A stretch of DNA of 64,000 nt from Mycolicibacter heraklionensis (GCF_019645815.1 NZ_CP080997.1:3042880-3106879); one strand, 5' to 3'; positions 1-7,805 are shown, counted from the stretch's first letter. The notes: generated from the sequence alone by a model not told the origin. A program made the numbers and translations.

Positions 1-1031
1 TCGCGATCGCGAAATCGATGCAGGGCAGCCTGCTGTCCATGCACTCCAGCTTCTCGGGTCTGGTCAACCAGATGTCGCGGATGACCGACACTGCCGGGGC
101 GATGGGGCAGGCGTTCGACGCGTCGAAGTCCGACGACTACTTCTACCTCCCGCCGGAGGCGTTCGACAATCCTGACTTCAAGAAGGGGCTGGAACTCTTC
201 CTGTCCCCGGACGGCAAGGCCGCACGGTTCATCGTCACCTACGACGCCGACCCGGCCACCCCGAAGGGCATCGCATTCGTCGAGCCACTGCTGGCCGCCG
301 CCCATGACGCGGTCAAGGGCACGCCGCTGACCGACGCCAAGTTCTACCTGACCGGCACCGCCGCGGTCTACAACGACATCCAGACCGGTTCACGTTATGA
401 CATCTTGATCGTCGGCACGGCCGCGGTGACCTTGATCTTCATCGTGATGCTGCTACTCACCCGAGCGCTGGTGGCCGCGGCGGTGATCGTCGGCACCGTG
501 CTGCTGTCACTGAGCGCGGCGTTCGGGCTCAGTGTGCTGGTCTGGCAACACCTCCTCGGGCTGCCGCTGAACTGGATCGCCCCGGTGTTCGGGGTGATCA
601 TCCTGCTGGCGGTGGGTTCCGACTACAACCTGCTGTTGGTCCTGCGATTCCAGGAGGAGATCGGGCTGGGGACCCGCACCGGCATCAAGACGGGCATCAT
701 CCGCTCGATCGGCGGCACCGGGTCAGTGGTCACCGCGGCTGGGCTGGTCTTCGCCTTCACGATGATGTCGATGGCCGCCAGCGACCTGTATTCGATCGGC
801 CAGGCCGGGTCCACGATCGGGCTCGGGCTGCTGTTCGACACCCTGATTGTGCGATCGTTCCTGACACCAGCGGCGGCAGCGCTGCTCGGACGGTGGTTCT
901 GGTGGCCCCAGCGGGTGCACAACCGACCGGTACGCGACATGGCACCGCCTACCACGCCGATCCCGGTGGCTGTTCTGCCACCACCGACCGGCGACCAAAC
1001 AGGCACCACACAACATCCGGAAACGCAATAA
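1..1031 (+). CDS. MMPL-family RND transporter, C-terminal part (5' end outside window)
   Basis: Open from the first base of the window, so the gene is cut by the left edge; about 342 residues are visible. The visible part has a soluble porter segment (roughly residues 20-125) followed by at least five hydrophobic helices. The segment [16 protein letters not shown], with its Asp-Tyr pair inside a membrane helix, is typical of the proton-relay region of mycobacterial MmpL proteins, and the Pro/Thr-rich tail is the cytoplasmic end. MMPL proteins export lipids or siderophores across the inner membrane using proton motive force; the substrate cannot be told here. A DoxD-DoxA gene follows 26 bp downstream and may be co-transcribed. 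Confidence 0.9.
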   Translation, partial: AIAKSMQGSLLSMHSSFSGLVNQMSRMTDTAGAMGQAFDASKSDDYFYLPPEAFDNPDFKKGLELFLSPDGKAARFIVTYDADPATPKGIAFVEPLLAAAHDAVKGTPLTDAKFYLTGTAAVYNDIQTGSRYDILIVGTAAVTLIFIVMLLLTRALVAAAVIVGTVLLSLSAAFGLSVLVWQHLLGLPLNWIAPVFGVIILLAVGSDYNLLLVLRFQEEIGLGTRTGIKTGIIRSIGGTGSVVTAAGLVFAFTMMSMAASDLYSIGQAGSTIGLGLLFDTLIVRSFLTPAAAALLGRWFWWPQRVHNRPVRDMAPPTTPIPVAVLPPPTGDQTGTTQHPETQ

Positions 1032-1057
1032 CACCGCGATCAGAGAAAGCGTGACAC

Positions 1058-2101
1058 ATGCCCGCCAAGAGTGTTGATGAAGGCTTAGACCGTACCCAGA
1101 CCCCGTTCGCTACCGCCGCACTGGTCGCTCTGCCCGTGCGCCTGGTCCTCGGCTGGACGTATTTCTCGGCCTTTTGGCGGCGAGTCGTGCTGTCCAACAA
1201 ACTGAATCCAGATCTACCGGGCTACGTCGGTGAGAAGTTCAATCATTTCCTGCCTCATTCGATCGGGATCGGGCCGATCATGGAGCATCTTCTGACCGCA
1301 CCGGGCCTGCTTCGCGTCGCCATGATCGCATTCACGATCGTCGAGGGCATCGCTGGCGCCTGTATGATCCTCGGCTTGTTCACCCGGCCCGTGGCGGTAA
1401 TCGTGTCAGCCCTGGCGTTCGGGATCTTGATCAGTGCCGGATGGTTGGGTACGACCTGCCTGGACGAATGGCAGATCGGGATTCTCGGCGTCGCCGGCGG
1501 GCTGTTGTTGTTCCTCAGCGGCGGGGGGCACTACTCTCTGGACGGATTCCTGGCGGCAAGGAATTACGCGTTCACCCGCACCCGAATGTTTTCCTGGCTG
1601 ACCTCTGGCGATGTGACACTCGACCGTAGAGCCGTATTCGCCGGGTCAATCGCTGTGCTGTCCTTGACGCTCTTCACCAACCAGTATTTTCACGGTGGCT
1701 TGTATGGTCCGCTGCACAATAAGTCGATTGCACCGACCATAGAGATATCCGACGCCCGCATCGATACCGACGTGCTGCGGTTCACGATCTATCGCACTGA
1801 CGGTGTCGACGTGTACGGGTCTTTTCTCATCGGCGTAACAGTCACCGACGACACCACCGGCAAGAAGGTCGTGGATTTAAACGCCGACCAGCTGAGCCGA
1901 CTGCCGCAACACGCTATCGCCAACCGGTACATAGCCAAGGTCAAGCCCGGCGCGCACAGTCTCATCGTCCCACTTGGCGCCAAGGCAGACCTGACGATGA
2001 ACACCGACTCCGCTCGCCCGAACACCGATCATCGTTACCGATTGACGCTGACCGACATCAGTGGAGCCGCGTGGAGCCAGGCGATAGCGATCGGCGGTTG
2101 A
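1058..2101 (+). CDS. DoxD-DoxA fusion, thiosulfate:quinone oxidoreductase-like membrane protein
   Basis: 347 residues. The N-terminal ~180 residues are a DoxX/DoxD-like four-helix membrane domain (helices near residues 22-42, 85-110, 113-135, 140-160). A further hydrophobic stretch near 192-210 leads into a soluble C-terminal domain resembling DoxA, the small subunit of thiosulfate:quinone oxidoreductase of Acidianus. That enzyme oxidises thiosulfate to tetrathionate and passes electrons to quinone; the fused arrangement is common in bacteria. Activity on thiosulfate is inference, but the neighbouring sulfide-oxidation genes fit it. The start has GAGAAAG about 8 bp upstream. A strong terminator hairpin follows at 2183-2224. 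Confidence 0.78.
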   Translation: MPAKSVDEGLDRTQTPFATAALVALPVRLVLGWTYFSAFWRRVVLSNKLNPDLPGYVGEKFNHFLPHSIGIGPIMEHLLTAPGLLRVAMIAFTIVEGIAGACMILGLFTRPVAVIVSALAFGILISAGWLGTTCLDEWQIGILGVAGGLLLFLSGGGHYSLDGFLAARNYAFTRTRMFSWLTSGDVTLDRRAVFAGSIAVLSLTLFTNQYFHGGLYGPLHNKSIAPTIEISDARIDTDVLRFTIYRTDGVDVYGSFLIGVTVTDDTTGKKVVDLNADQLSRLPQHAIANRYIAKVKPGAHSLIVPLGAKADLTMNTDSARPNTDHRYRLTLTDISGAAWSQAIAIGG

Positions 2102-2182
2102 CGACGGGTGGCTTGACGACTTCAGAATGCCAGGGCCGGGAGTGTCCATGCTGCGTACCGTTCCGTCCCGTGCTGATACGGC

Positions 2183-2224
2183 TGTGCCGGCCAAGGCGCG
2201 ATGACAGTCGCCTTGGCCGGCACA
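2183..2224. terminator. bidirectional intrinsic terminator-like hairpin
   Basis: A perfect 16-bp stem (TGTGCCGGCCAAGGCG and its complement) with a 10-nt loop lies between the convergent DoxD-DoxA gene (+) and the FAD oxidoreductase gene (-). It has no U-tract on either strand, which is usual for mycobacterial hairpin terminators. Confidence 0.75.
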
Positions 2225-2267
2225 GGAATCCAAGCGGCCCCGCAGAGACTGCGGGCTCACGCCGCGG

Positions 2268-3446
2268 CTACCCGGCTGTTGCGGCAGGGCGCTCCCACAC
2301 TGCCCGCCACTGGTGCTCCTCGGCGTGTTTGTCGCTGTTGAGTTCGGCTGACGGTGGGCTCAGATGGATGGCTGGGTACGGAAGGGTGAAGAAGTCTCCA
2401 GCACCGCGGGCGGAGGTGCCCGCACCGGTGTCGATGTAGCAGTACCCCTCACCCGAGAGAGCCCCAGCACGGTCGGTCTTGCCGAGGTAGTGCAACACGT
2501 TCTCTGCAGCGGTTTTTGCCCCGTTTCGGGCGAAGATCGCTGCCTTCGGCAGGGAGCGGCCCGATGGGATGGTGATCGAGGTGGCGTCACCGACCGCGAA
2601 GATACCTGGGTGCTGGGTCTGCATGGTGTTGACGTCAACCGTGATCCAGTCGTCCCCGTCAAGGCTGAGGGACGGTTCGTGCGGGGGGATGAATACCAGC
2701 ATGTCGAACTCGGCTTGGGTTTCATCGTGAAACTCGATGATTCGGCGGTCACCGTCAACGCGTTCCACGTTCCGCTCCCCGTGGAAGTCGATGCCGGCAC
2801 CCTTGAGCAGTTCCACCAGCTCAGGCCCTGCGTAGGGGCCTGCTGAGGGCATCGGATGCGTTTCGGGGCTGTAGACAGACATCTGGGTTGCCGCTCGTGC
2901 ACCGCTGTCACGCAGGAGATCCGCAGCCAGCAGTGCGCCTTCGTACGGGGCGACCGGGCAACGGAAGGGCTGGGATGTGATCAGAAAGACCAGCTTTCCG
3001 CCCGTGAAGCCCCGCAGGGCGCGGTGCGCGGCACCGGCCGCTTCGATGCCGTAGTAGTGCACGGCAACGCCTCGGTCCATCGCGTCCGCCAATCCGGGCA
3101 CCTTGTCCACCGCGTTACGCGCCCCGGTGGCGATCACCAGCGCATCGAACGGAACGTCGGTGCCGTCGTCCATCGTGACGGTGTGCGCCAAATGGTCGAT
3201 GGTTCGGGCGGTACCAGTGACGGTGCGGACACCCGACAACGCCTCGACGGTGGGCCGGATCGCGACGCTGTCCTGATCACGCCACCCACGCATCACCCAG
3301 GGCAACGTGAAGCCCATGAAATGAGAGAAGTCCTGGTCGACGATGGTCATATCCACGTCGTCGAGTGAGGCGCCAGATTCCCTGAGCTCGTTGACGACGC
3401 TGAGTCCACCGACACCGGCACCCAGAATGAGTAGTTTCTTGACCAT
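2268..3446 (-). CDS. sulfide:quinone oxidoreductase-like FAD/NAD(P)-binding oxidoreductase
   Basis: 392 residues from ATG 3446, which has GGAAGG 7 bp upstream; the frame stays open further upstream but those residues look non-coding. The N-terminal GAGVGG is a Rossmann FAD-binding motif, ATGAR closes the NAD half and GIFAVGDAT is the second FAD motif. Cys163 in the context FRCPVAPYEG and Cys336 in GYCYID match the redox cysteines of the flavocytochrome c sulfide dehydrogenase/SQR group. Expected role: oxidise sulfide to polysulfide and pass electrons to quinone at the membrane surface. It differs strongly from the second SQR-like gene at 5215. An inverted repeat at 3479-3498 sits about 33 bp upstream of its start. 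Confidence 0.8.
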   Translation of the reverse strand: MVKKLLILGAGVGGLSVVNELRESGASLDDVDMTIVDQDFSHFMGFTLPWVMRGWRDQDSVAIRPTVEALSGVRTVTGTARTIDHLAHTVTMDDGTDVPFDALVIATGARNAVDKVPGLADAMDRGVAVHYYGIEAAGAAHRALRGFTGGKLVFLITSQPFRCPVAPYEGALLAADLLRDSGARAATQMSVYSPETHPMPSAGPYAGPELVELLKGAGIDFHGERNVERVDGDRRIIEFHDETQAEFDMLVFIPPHEPSLSLDGDDWITVDVNTMQTQHPGIFAVGDATSITIPSGRSLPKAAIFARNGAKTAAENVLHYLGKTDRAGALSGEGYCYIDTGAGTSARGAGDFFTLPYPAIHLSPPSAELNSDKHAEEHQWRAVWERPAATAG

Positions 3447-3478
3447 ACCGATACCTTCCATCCTCGTTACATTGCGCA

Positions 3479-3498
3479 CGCACACCATTGGGTGTGCG
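3479..3498. promoter_or_regulatory. 20-bp perfect inverted repeat upstream of the first SQR-like gene
   Basis: CGCACACC-ATTG-GGTGTGCG, 8-bp arms with a 4-nt spacer, placed 33-52 bp upstream of the minus-strand ATG at 3446. Position and symmetry suggest a repressor operator. The half-site differs from the ATACCC sites of the neighbouring genes, so a different regulator is possible. Confidence 0.5.
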
Positions 3499-3680
3499 AG
3501 TTGAGATCCCTGCGAATGCGACGGCCATGCCGGGACATTCCGCAGTGATGGTCGGGCAAGCACCATCGCCATCGGGGGATCCGCGCCCCGGCGGAACTAC
3601 CGACCCGATCGCAGTCGGGACAGATCTGGGTGTCGGCTGCGCCTGGGCAGCGTTGCACAACCAGCCCGCACCCCACGCTC

Positions 3681-4412
3681 CTACGCGTCAGGTTGCCCGG
3701 ACCGAATGGCCGCCTCGACCTCTTGTACGGCGATCTGCTTGGTGCAGAAGAACCAATCCTGGCAGTCGAGGCCTTCGACGTCGCCGTCCATGCGCTCCTT
3801 GGCGGTTCCGCAGGAACCGGCGGTCGGCACGATCACCGGCTCACCCGGGCGCCAATCCGCCGGTGTCGCAACGTCGAAGTGGTCCGCGGCCTGCAGGGCC
3901 TTCACCACCCGCAACAGTTCGTCGAAGTTGCGACCGATACTCAGCGGGTAGTAGATGATCGCCCGGATGGTCCCGCGCGGGTCGACGAAGAAGACCGCGC
4001 GCACAGCCTTCGTGGTGTCTTCCCCTGGCATGATCATTCCGTACTTGCCGGCGACCTGCATCGAGACGTCGTCGATCAGCGGGAAGGTGACCTCGACGTT
4101 GCGCATGTCGCGGAAGGCGATCTTGTCTTTGATCGTCCGCAGCCAGGCGATGTGGCTGTAGAGGCCGTCCACAGACAGGCCCACCAGGTCTGTGTTGTAG
4201 GCGGCGAACTCCTCCTGCATCGACGCGAACGTCACGAACTCACTGGTGCACACCGGCGTGAAGTCCGCCGGATGGGAGAACAGGATCACCCACTTGCCGG
4301 CGTAGTCGCCGGGGAAGTTGATCTCGCCCTGGGTGGTGACCGCAGTGAAGGTCGGTGCCGGGTCGCCGATGCGGGGCATCTGCACGATCGGCGCGTTCTC
4401 TGTCGTGGTCAT
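3681..4412 (-). CDS. peroxiredoxin, archaeal/Prx6-like with extra C-terminal cysteines
   Basis: 243 residues. Peroxidatic Cys55 lies in DFTPVCTSEF, preceded by the family FSHPAD motif; the length and C-terminal dimerisation domain fit the Prx6/archaeal thiol peroxidase group. Three more cysteines sit in the tail (201, 217, 223). The Cys217/Cys223 pair with a six-residue spacing resembles the resolving cysteines of the Aeropyrum enzyme, so this is probably not a 1-Cys enzyme. Role: reduction of peroxides and possibly of per- or polysulfides; the latter is inferred from the sulfur-oxidation neighbours. GAGGATC precedes the ATG. A 16-bp operator-like palindrome lies about 50 bp upstream at 4461-4476. 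Confidence 0.9.
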   Translation of the reverse strand: MTTTENAPIVQMPRIGDPAPTFTAVTTQGEINFPGDYAGKWVILFSHPADFTPVCTSEFVTFASMQEEFAAYNTDLVGLSVDGLYSHIAWLRTIKDKIAFRDMRNVEVTFPLIDDVSMQVAGKYGMIMPGEDTTKAVRAVFFVDPRGTIRAIIYYPLSIGRNFDELLRVVKALQAADHFDVATPADWRPGEPVIVPTAGSCGTAKERMDGDVEGLDCQDWFFCTKQIAVQEVEAAIRSGQPDA

Positions 4413-4460
4413 CCTTGATCCTCCTCAATCGATCCATAGCAACTGCTTGCACCCTAACAG

Positions 4461-4476
4461 ATACCCCACCGGGCAT
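4461..4476. promoter_or_regulatory. CsoR/CstR-like operator, copy 1 (peroxiredoxin promoter)
   Basis: ATACCC-CACC-GGGCAT, one mismatch from the palindrome ATACCC-N4-GGGTAT that recurs at 4615, 4649 and 5138. It lies 49-64 bp upstream of the peroxiredoxin ATG. Assignment to a CsoR/CstR-type regulator rests on similarity to the known GC-rich inverted repeats flanked by ATA/TAT. Confidence 0.6.
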
Positions 4477-4614
4477 CCATGCAGAGGAGCGGACATGTGA
4501 ACATCACATGGCAGGCCTGGATCGCATTGCACCCCAACGGAAGTCAACTCTAGGACAATGCCACGCCGGCCCTTCGGGTGATCACCGATCTGGTAAATGT
4601 GAGGAAGGTCACAT

Positions 4615-4630
4615 ATACCTATAGGGGTAT
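4615..4630. promoter_or_regulatory. CsoR/CstR-like operator, copy 2
   Basis: ATACCT-ATAG-GGGTAT, one mismatch from the consensus palindrome. It lies about 130 bp upstream of the DUF2892 start and 34 bp (start to start) from copy 3, so the two could be bound together. Confidence 0.65.
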
Positions 4631-4648
4631 TGACAAGAATGATCTCAT

Positions 4649-4664
4649 ATACGCTACCGGGTAT
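4649..4664. promoter_or_regulatory. CsoR/CstR-like operator, copy 3
   Basis: ATACGC-TACC-GGGTAT, one mismatch from the consensus, embedded in a wider ATATAC...GTATAT symmetry. It is 96 bp upstream of the DUF2892 ATG, in the likely promoter. Confidence 0.6.
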
Positions 4665-4759
4665 ATGATCAACGGTGACGCACCTTAGCGGCGATGCGCC
4701 GCGAAGTTCGTCAGCGATGCGTCACCGAGCCGTCAACAAACCGGAAAGGTTCCAGCCCA

Positions 4760-5071
4760 ATGCAGGACAACAACAGCCACGACGCACCCCCGACCCGGCG
4801 CATGACATTCGGCATCCCGCAACCAGCCGGATGGCCACTGGAACGGGTACTGCACCTCATGGCGGGAATCATCGTGCTGACCAGCCTGACTTTGGGGCAG
4901 CTGCTCGACGGGCGCTGGCGGATACTCACCGCGTTCGTCGGTGCCAACCTGCTGCTCGATGCGATGGTCGGCTGGTGTCCGGCAAAACTGCTGCTCCACC
5001 GCCTTGGCATAGCCACGACGTTTGAACGAGCACTGCGGTCGTCGCCGAAGTCGACCCCCGCTTGCCGATAG
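4760..5071 (+). CDS. DUF2892 (YgaP-like) small membrane protein
   Basis: 103 residues from ATG 4760 with GGAAAGG 10 bp upstream. Two hydrophobic helices (about residues 29-47 and 53-72) are followed by WCPAKLLLHRLGI, the pattern of the DUF2892 inner-membrane domain that in YgaP is fused to a rhodanese. No rhodanese domain is present here. DUF2892 proteins often accompany sulfide-detoxification genes, which fits the SQR gene downstream. The C-terminus after the helices is short and Ser/Arg-rich. Confidence 0.75.
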   Translation: MQDNNSHDAPPTRRMTFGIPQPAGWPLERVLHLMAGIIVLTSLTLGQLLDGRWRILTAFVGANLLLDAMVGWCPAKLLLHRLGIATTFERALRSSPKSTPACR

Positions 5072-5137
5072 GCGCGATCCGCTCTTGAAGGGCGGAACGT
5101 GTGACGATGCGCATCCGCACGAAAAGTCATGACATAC

Positions 5138-5153
5138 ATACCCCGATGGGTAT
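5138..5153. promoter_or_regulatory. CsoR/CstR-like operator, copy 4 (perfect palindrome, SQR promoter)
   Basis: ATACCC-CGAT-GGGTAT is a perfect palindrome, 62-77 bp upstream of the second SQR-like gene. It shows that this gene has its own regulated promoter in addition to any read-through from the DUF2892 gene. Confidence 0.72.
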
Positions 5154-5214
5154 AGACTGGGATTCGAGAATGATCCTGCCGACAAGCTGAACCCACTCAA
5201 ATCAGGAGGATCTC

Positions 5215-6672
5215 ATGGCCCGAGTCGCCATCCTCGGTGCCGGAATTGCCGGACACACCGCCGCAATGCACCTTCGCCGAATGCTCCCCCGTAAACATGA
5301 GGTCGTGGTGGTCTCGCCCGAGCCGGACTGGAACTTCATTCCGTCGAACATCTGGGTCGGGGTGGGCCGGATGGAGGCGAAGAAGGTGCTCATCCCGCTG
5401 GAGCCGATCTATAAGCGCAAGGGAATCGGCTTCCATCAGGGGTTTGCCACCACCATTCATCCCGCGGGCAGCCCCGAGCAGCCGTCACCGTCGGTGGACT
5501 TCACCTACACCGATCCCGTGCGTAGCGGCGAGACCGGCAGCCTCACCTACGACTACCTCATCAACGCCACCGGCCCGAAGTTGAACTTCGCCGCCACGCC
5601 CGGACTCGGACCCGACGGGCACTCCTGGTCGGTGTGCACCGCCGCACACGCCGCCGAGACGGCCAAGGCGTTCAACCAAGTCGTCGCCAAACTCAAAACC
5701 GGCCAGAAGCAGCGTCTGGTCATCGGCGTCGGGCACGGCACCTCCACGTGCGAGGGGGCGGCCTTCGAGTACACCTTCAACGTCGAGCACATGCTGCGCG
5801 CCGCCGGCGTCCGCGACCTCGCCGAGGTCATCTACCTGACCAACGAATACGAACTCGGCGACTTCGGTGTGGACGGAATGAAATTCGTCGACAAGGGCTT
5901 CACCCAGTCGAGCCGGCTGTGGACCGAGTCACTGTTCCGGGAACGTGGCGTCAAAGCCATCACTCAGGCGCACGTGAGCGAGGTGATGGACGGCAAGCTG
6001 CGCTACGAGCAACTCGACGGTACCGAGCACGACCTCGACTTCGACTTCGCGATGCTGCTGCCGCCGTTCCGGGGTGCCGGCCTGAGCGCCTATGACAAAG
6101 ACGGTGCCGACATCACCTCCACTCTGTTCGCGCCATCGGGTTTCCTGAAGGTGGATGCCGATTACTCGGGCAAGCCCTACGAGGAGTGGTCTGCCGACGA
6201 CTGGCCGCGCACCTACGAATCCTGTGCCTACCCGAACATCTTCGCCCCGGGCATCGCCTTCGCCCCACCGCACTCGATCTCGCAACCGCGCAAGAGCCCC
6301 AACGGGACGGTCATCACCCCCAGCCCGCCACGCACCGGCATGCCGTCGGGCATCATGGCCAAGACGGTCGCCCAGACCATCCGCGACCGTATCGCCCGCG
6401 GCGGCCAAGCCCCGGCCCACCACGCCTCGATGGCGGCCATGGGCGCCGCATGCGTGGCATCGGCCGGCGCCGGGTTTCGCGACGGCTCCGCCGCGGCGAT
6501 GACGATGTTCCCAGTCGTTCCCGACCCGGTGAAATACCCGCAGACCGGCCGCGATCTGGCAGGCACCTACGGTGAGATCGGGCTGGCCGGCCACTGGATC
6601 AAGGCGCTGCTGCACCACCTGTTCATCTACAAGGCCAAGGCCAATCCGTTGTGGTGGCTGATCCCCGAGTGA
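5215..6672 (+). CDS. sulfide:quinone oxidoreductase-family flavoprotein (long form)
   Basis: 485 residues, ATG preceded by AGGAGG. GAGIAG at the N-terminus is the FAD Rossmann motif, NATGPKL the middle motif, GVGHGTSTCEG the NAD-like loop. Cysteines at 141, 179, 337 and 413 are candidates for the redox pair; Cys179 and Cys337 lie near the usual SQR positions. A hydrophobic C-terminal helix region (HWIKALLHHLFIYKAKANPLWWLIPE starts near residue 460; amphipathic and Trp-rich) probably anchors it to the membrane as in SQR. Expected role: sulfide oxidation to sulfane sulfur with reduction of menaquinone. The stop overlaps a small downstream gene (GTGA). It is regulated, by inference, through the palindrome at 5138-5153. 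Confidence 0.85.
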   Translation: MARVAILGAGIAGHTAAMHLRRMLPRKHEVVVVSPEPDWNFIPSNIWVGVGRMEAKKVLIPLEPIYKRKGIGFHQGFATTIHPAGSPEQPSPSVDFTYTDPVRSGETGSLTYDYLINATGPKLNFAATPGLGPDGHSWSVCTAAHAAETAKAFNQVVAKLKTGQKQRLVIGVGHGTSTCEGAAFEYTFNVEHMLRAAGVRDLAEVIYLTNEYELGDFGVDGMKFVDKGFTQSSRLWTESLFRERGVKAITQAHVSEVMDGKLRYEQLDGTEHDLDFDFAMLLPPFRGAGLSAYDKDGADITSTLFAPSGFLKVDADYSGKPYEEWSADDWPRTYESCAYPNIFAPGIAFAPPHSISQPRKSPNGTVITPSPPRTGMPSGIMAKTVAQTIRDRIARGGQAPAHHASMAAMGAACVASAGAGFRDGSAAAMTMFPVVPDPVKYPQTGRDLAGTYGEIGLAGHWIKALLHHLFIYKAKANPLWWLIPE

Positions 6673-6857
6673 AAGGCCCTGCCGTGGACGACGACATCTA
6701 CACCACCGCGAACGCTCAGACCGCAGAACGTATCGCCGACGCCCCGCTGCCCACCGATGCCACGCTGCGGACACGCCAGAACCTGCCCGTCCAGGCGTGG
6801 CGCTTCGCCCGCCTCAACCTCAAGATGCTGCGCATCATCTACCGCGGACACGGCTGA
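6669..6857 (+). CDS. small conserved-looking protein coupled to SQR gene
   Basis: 62 residues from GTG 6669, which overlaps the SQR stop in the sequence GTGA, a sign of translational coupling. The N-terminal half is acidic and polar (VDDDIYTTANAQTAER); the C-terminal half is basic and amphipathic (WRFARLNLKMLRIIYRGHG). I recognise no family. Position suggests an accessory or assembly factor of the SQR; an alternative start is GTG 6684. IS30 debris begins within about 20 bp downstream. Confidence 0.6.
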   Translation: MKGPAVDDDIYTTANAQTAERIADAPLPTDATLRTRQNLPVQAWRFARLNLKMLRIIYRGHG

Positions 6858-6873
6858 GGGAAACCGGACGAGT

Positions 6874-7390
6874 TCAATCGGTCGATACAACACCGGGTTG
6901 TTGAAGCGAGTGTAGTTGCTCGGCAAAGACTTCGGCGGGAGTCTACCAGTTGAGGACCTTGCGTGGCCTGTTGTTGAGCCCGAGGGCGACCGCTTCGAGT
7001 TCTTCGGCGGACCAGCGGGATAGGTGGGTTCCCTTCGGGAAATATTGACGCAGAAGACCCTTCGTGTTTTCGTTCGTTGGTCGCTGCCAGGGTGAGTGTG
7101 GGTCAGCGAAGAACACCTTCGTCCCGGTGTCGAACGTGAAACTGGGCATGCCCGGACAGTTCTTTACCGCGATCCCAGGTGAGCGTCTGCCGCAGCTGTT
7201 CGGGTAGCTGCGTCAGTGATGCGGCCAACGCGGCGTTCATCGCCACGGCGCCGTATCCGCTGAGCACCGGCTCGTTCTTCACCGGCGGCCTCTGGCCCCA
7301 CCCGTCGAGCCGGGGAAGGTGGACCAGCATCGTGGAGCGGCTTTTGCGTTCTACGATTGTGCCGATCACCGAGGTCGGAGTTCGATGACG
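6874..7390 (-). pseudogene. decayed IS30-family transposase (C-terminal half)
   Basis: Read on the minus strand, the fragment begins near TSVIGTIVERKSRSTMLVHLPR and continues through LPEQLRQTLTWDRGKEL. It shifts frame near 7135-7148 and continues as FFADPHSPWQRPTNEN and NNRPRKVLNW; an in-frame TAG at 6943-6945 interrupts the natural tail, which ends at TGA 6874-6876. DPHSPWQR and NEN belong to the DDE catalytic domain of IS30 transposases. The helix-turn-helix N-terminal half is absent. No clear terminal inverted repeats were found. This is an inactive remnant between the sulfide island and the toxin-antitoxin pair. Confidence 0.88.
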
Positions 7391-7501
7391 AACAGGGGTG
7401 TCATTTGCGATACTTAAGGCGAGGCAGTCGTCTTTGCCGGAATCCAACCCCCGAACCACCCATGGCTTGCGCGCACGCTTGCCCACAAATGCCATACATT
7501 T

Positions 7502-7522
7502 GTCACCCACTGAGTGGGTGAC
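7502..7522. promoter_or_regulatory. 21-bp perfect palindrome at the toxin start (auto-operator candidate)
   Basis: Arms GTCACCCAC and GTGGGTGAC flank a central TGA. The toxin GTG start codon (7518) lies inside the right arm. This suggests that antitoxin binding would block transcription or a leaderless start. Confidence 0.6.
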
Positions 7523-7805
7523 CGAGTTGCACTGGCCCAGCGAAGCGGTCACCCATATGTGGGACAAACACCGCACCACCGTCGAGATGGCAACCGAAGC
7601 CGTCAGCAATCCCGACGCGGTGGGGTTCATCCCCGACCCCAAGCGCCGCTCGGGCAAAAGCAGCCGGTTCATCGGCTTCTCGCCGACCGCAGACGCAGTC
7701 CTCGTCGTCATCGTCGTTGACCACGAGGACCGGCCATACGGCGCGAACTGCTGGCCGGCCAACGCCACCGACCAGAACACATACCGGGAAAGGAACAACC
7801 CGTGA
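7518..7805 (+). CDS. BrnT-like type II toxin
   Basis: 95 residues from GTG 7518. The pattern LHWPSEAVTHMWDKHRTTVEMATEAVSNPD, then RFIGFSPTADAVLVVIVV and ANCWPANATDQNTYRE near the C-terminus matches the BrnT fold (RelE-like ribonuclease: N-terminal helix with a K/H pair, a strand-rich core, C-terminal Arg/Tyr-containing helix). The stop overlaps the antitoxin GTG (GTGA), the BrnT-BrnA gene order. Expected activity: RNA cleavage that arrests growth when free. The frame is open upstream to 7398 but those residues have no family resemblance. Family assignment is by pattern only. Confidence 0.68.
   Translation: MTELHWPSEAVTHMWDKHRTTVEMATEAVSNPDAVGFIPDPKRRSGKSSRFIGFSPTADAVLVVIVVDHEDRPYGANCWPANATDQNTYRERNNP

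Larger units (their letters stand above)
4413..4759. other. divergent regulatory region between peroxiredoxin and DUF2892 genes
   Basis: 347 bp without a gene. It holds three of the four ATACCC-N4-GGGTAT-type palindromes (4461-4476, 4615-4630, 4649-4664). The stretch 4600-4670 is AT-rich compared with its surroundings and likely holds the promoter of the plus-strand sulfide operon. I see no RNA gene in it. Confidence 0.7.

Noticed and set aside
7398..7517. N-terminal extension of the toxin frame back to 7398 (SFAILKARQSSLPE...).
   Set aside because: The BrnT pattern begins at the GTG at 7518 and the extension overlaps the IS30 remnant boundary.
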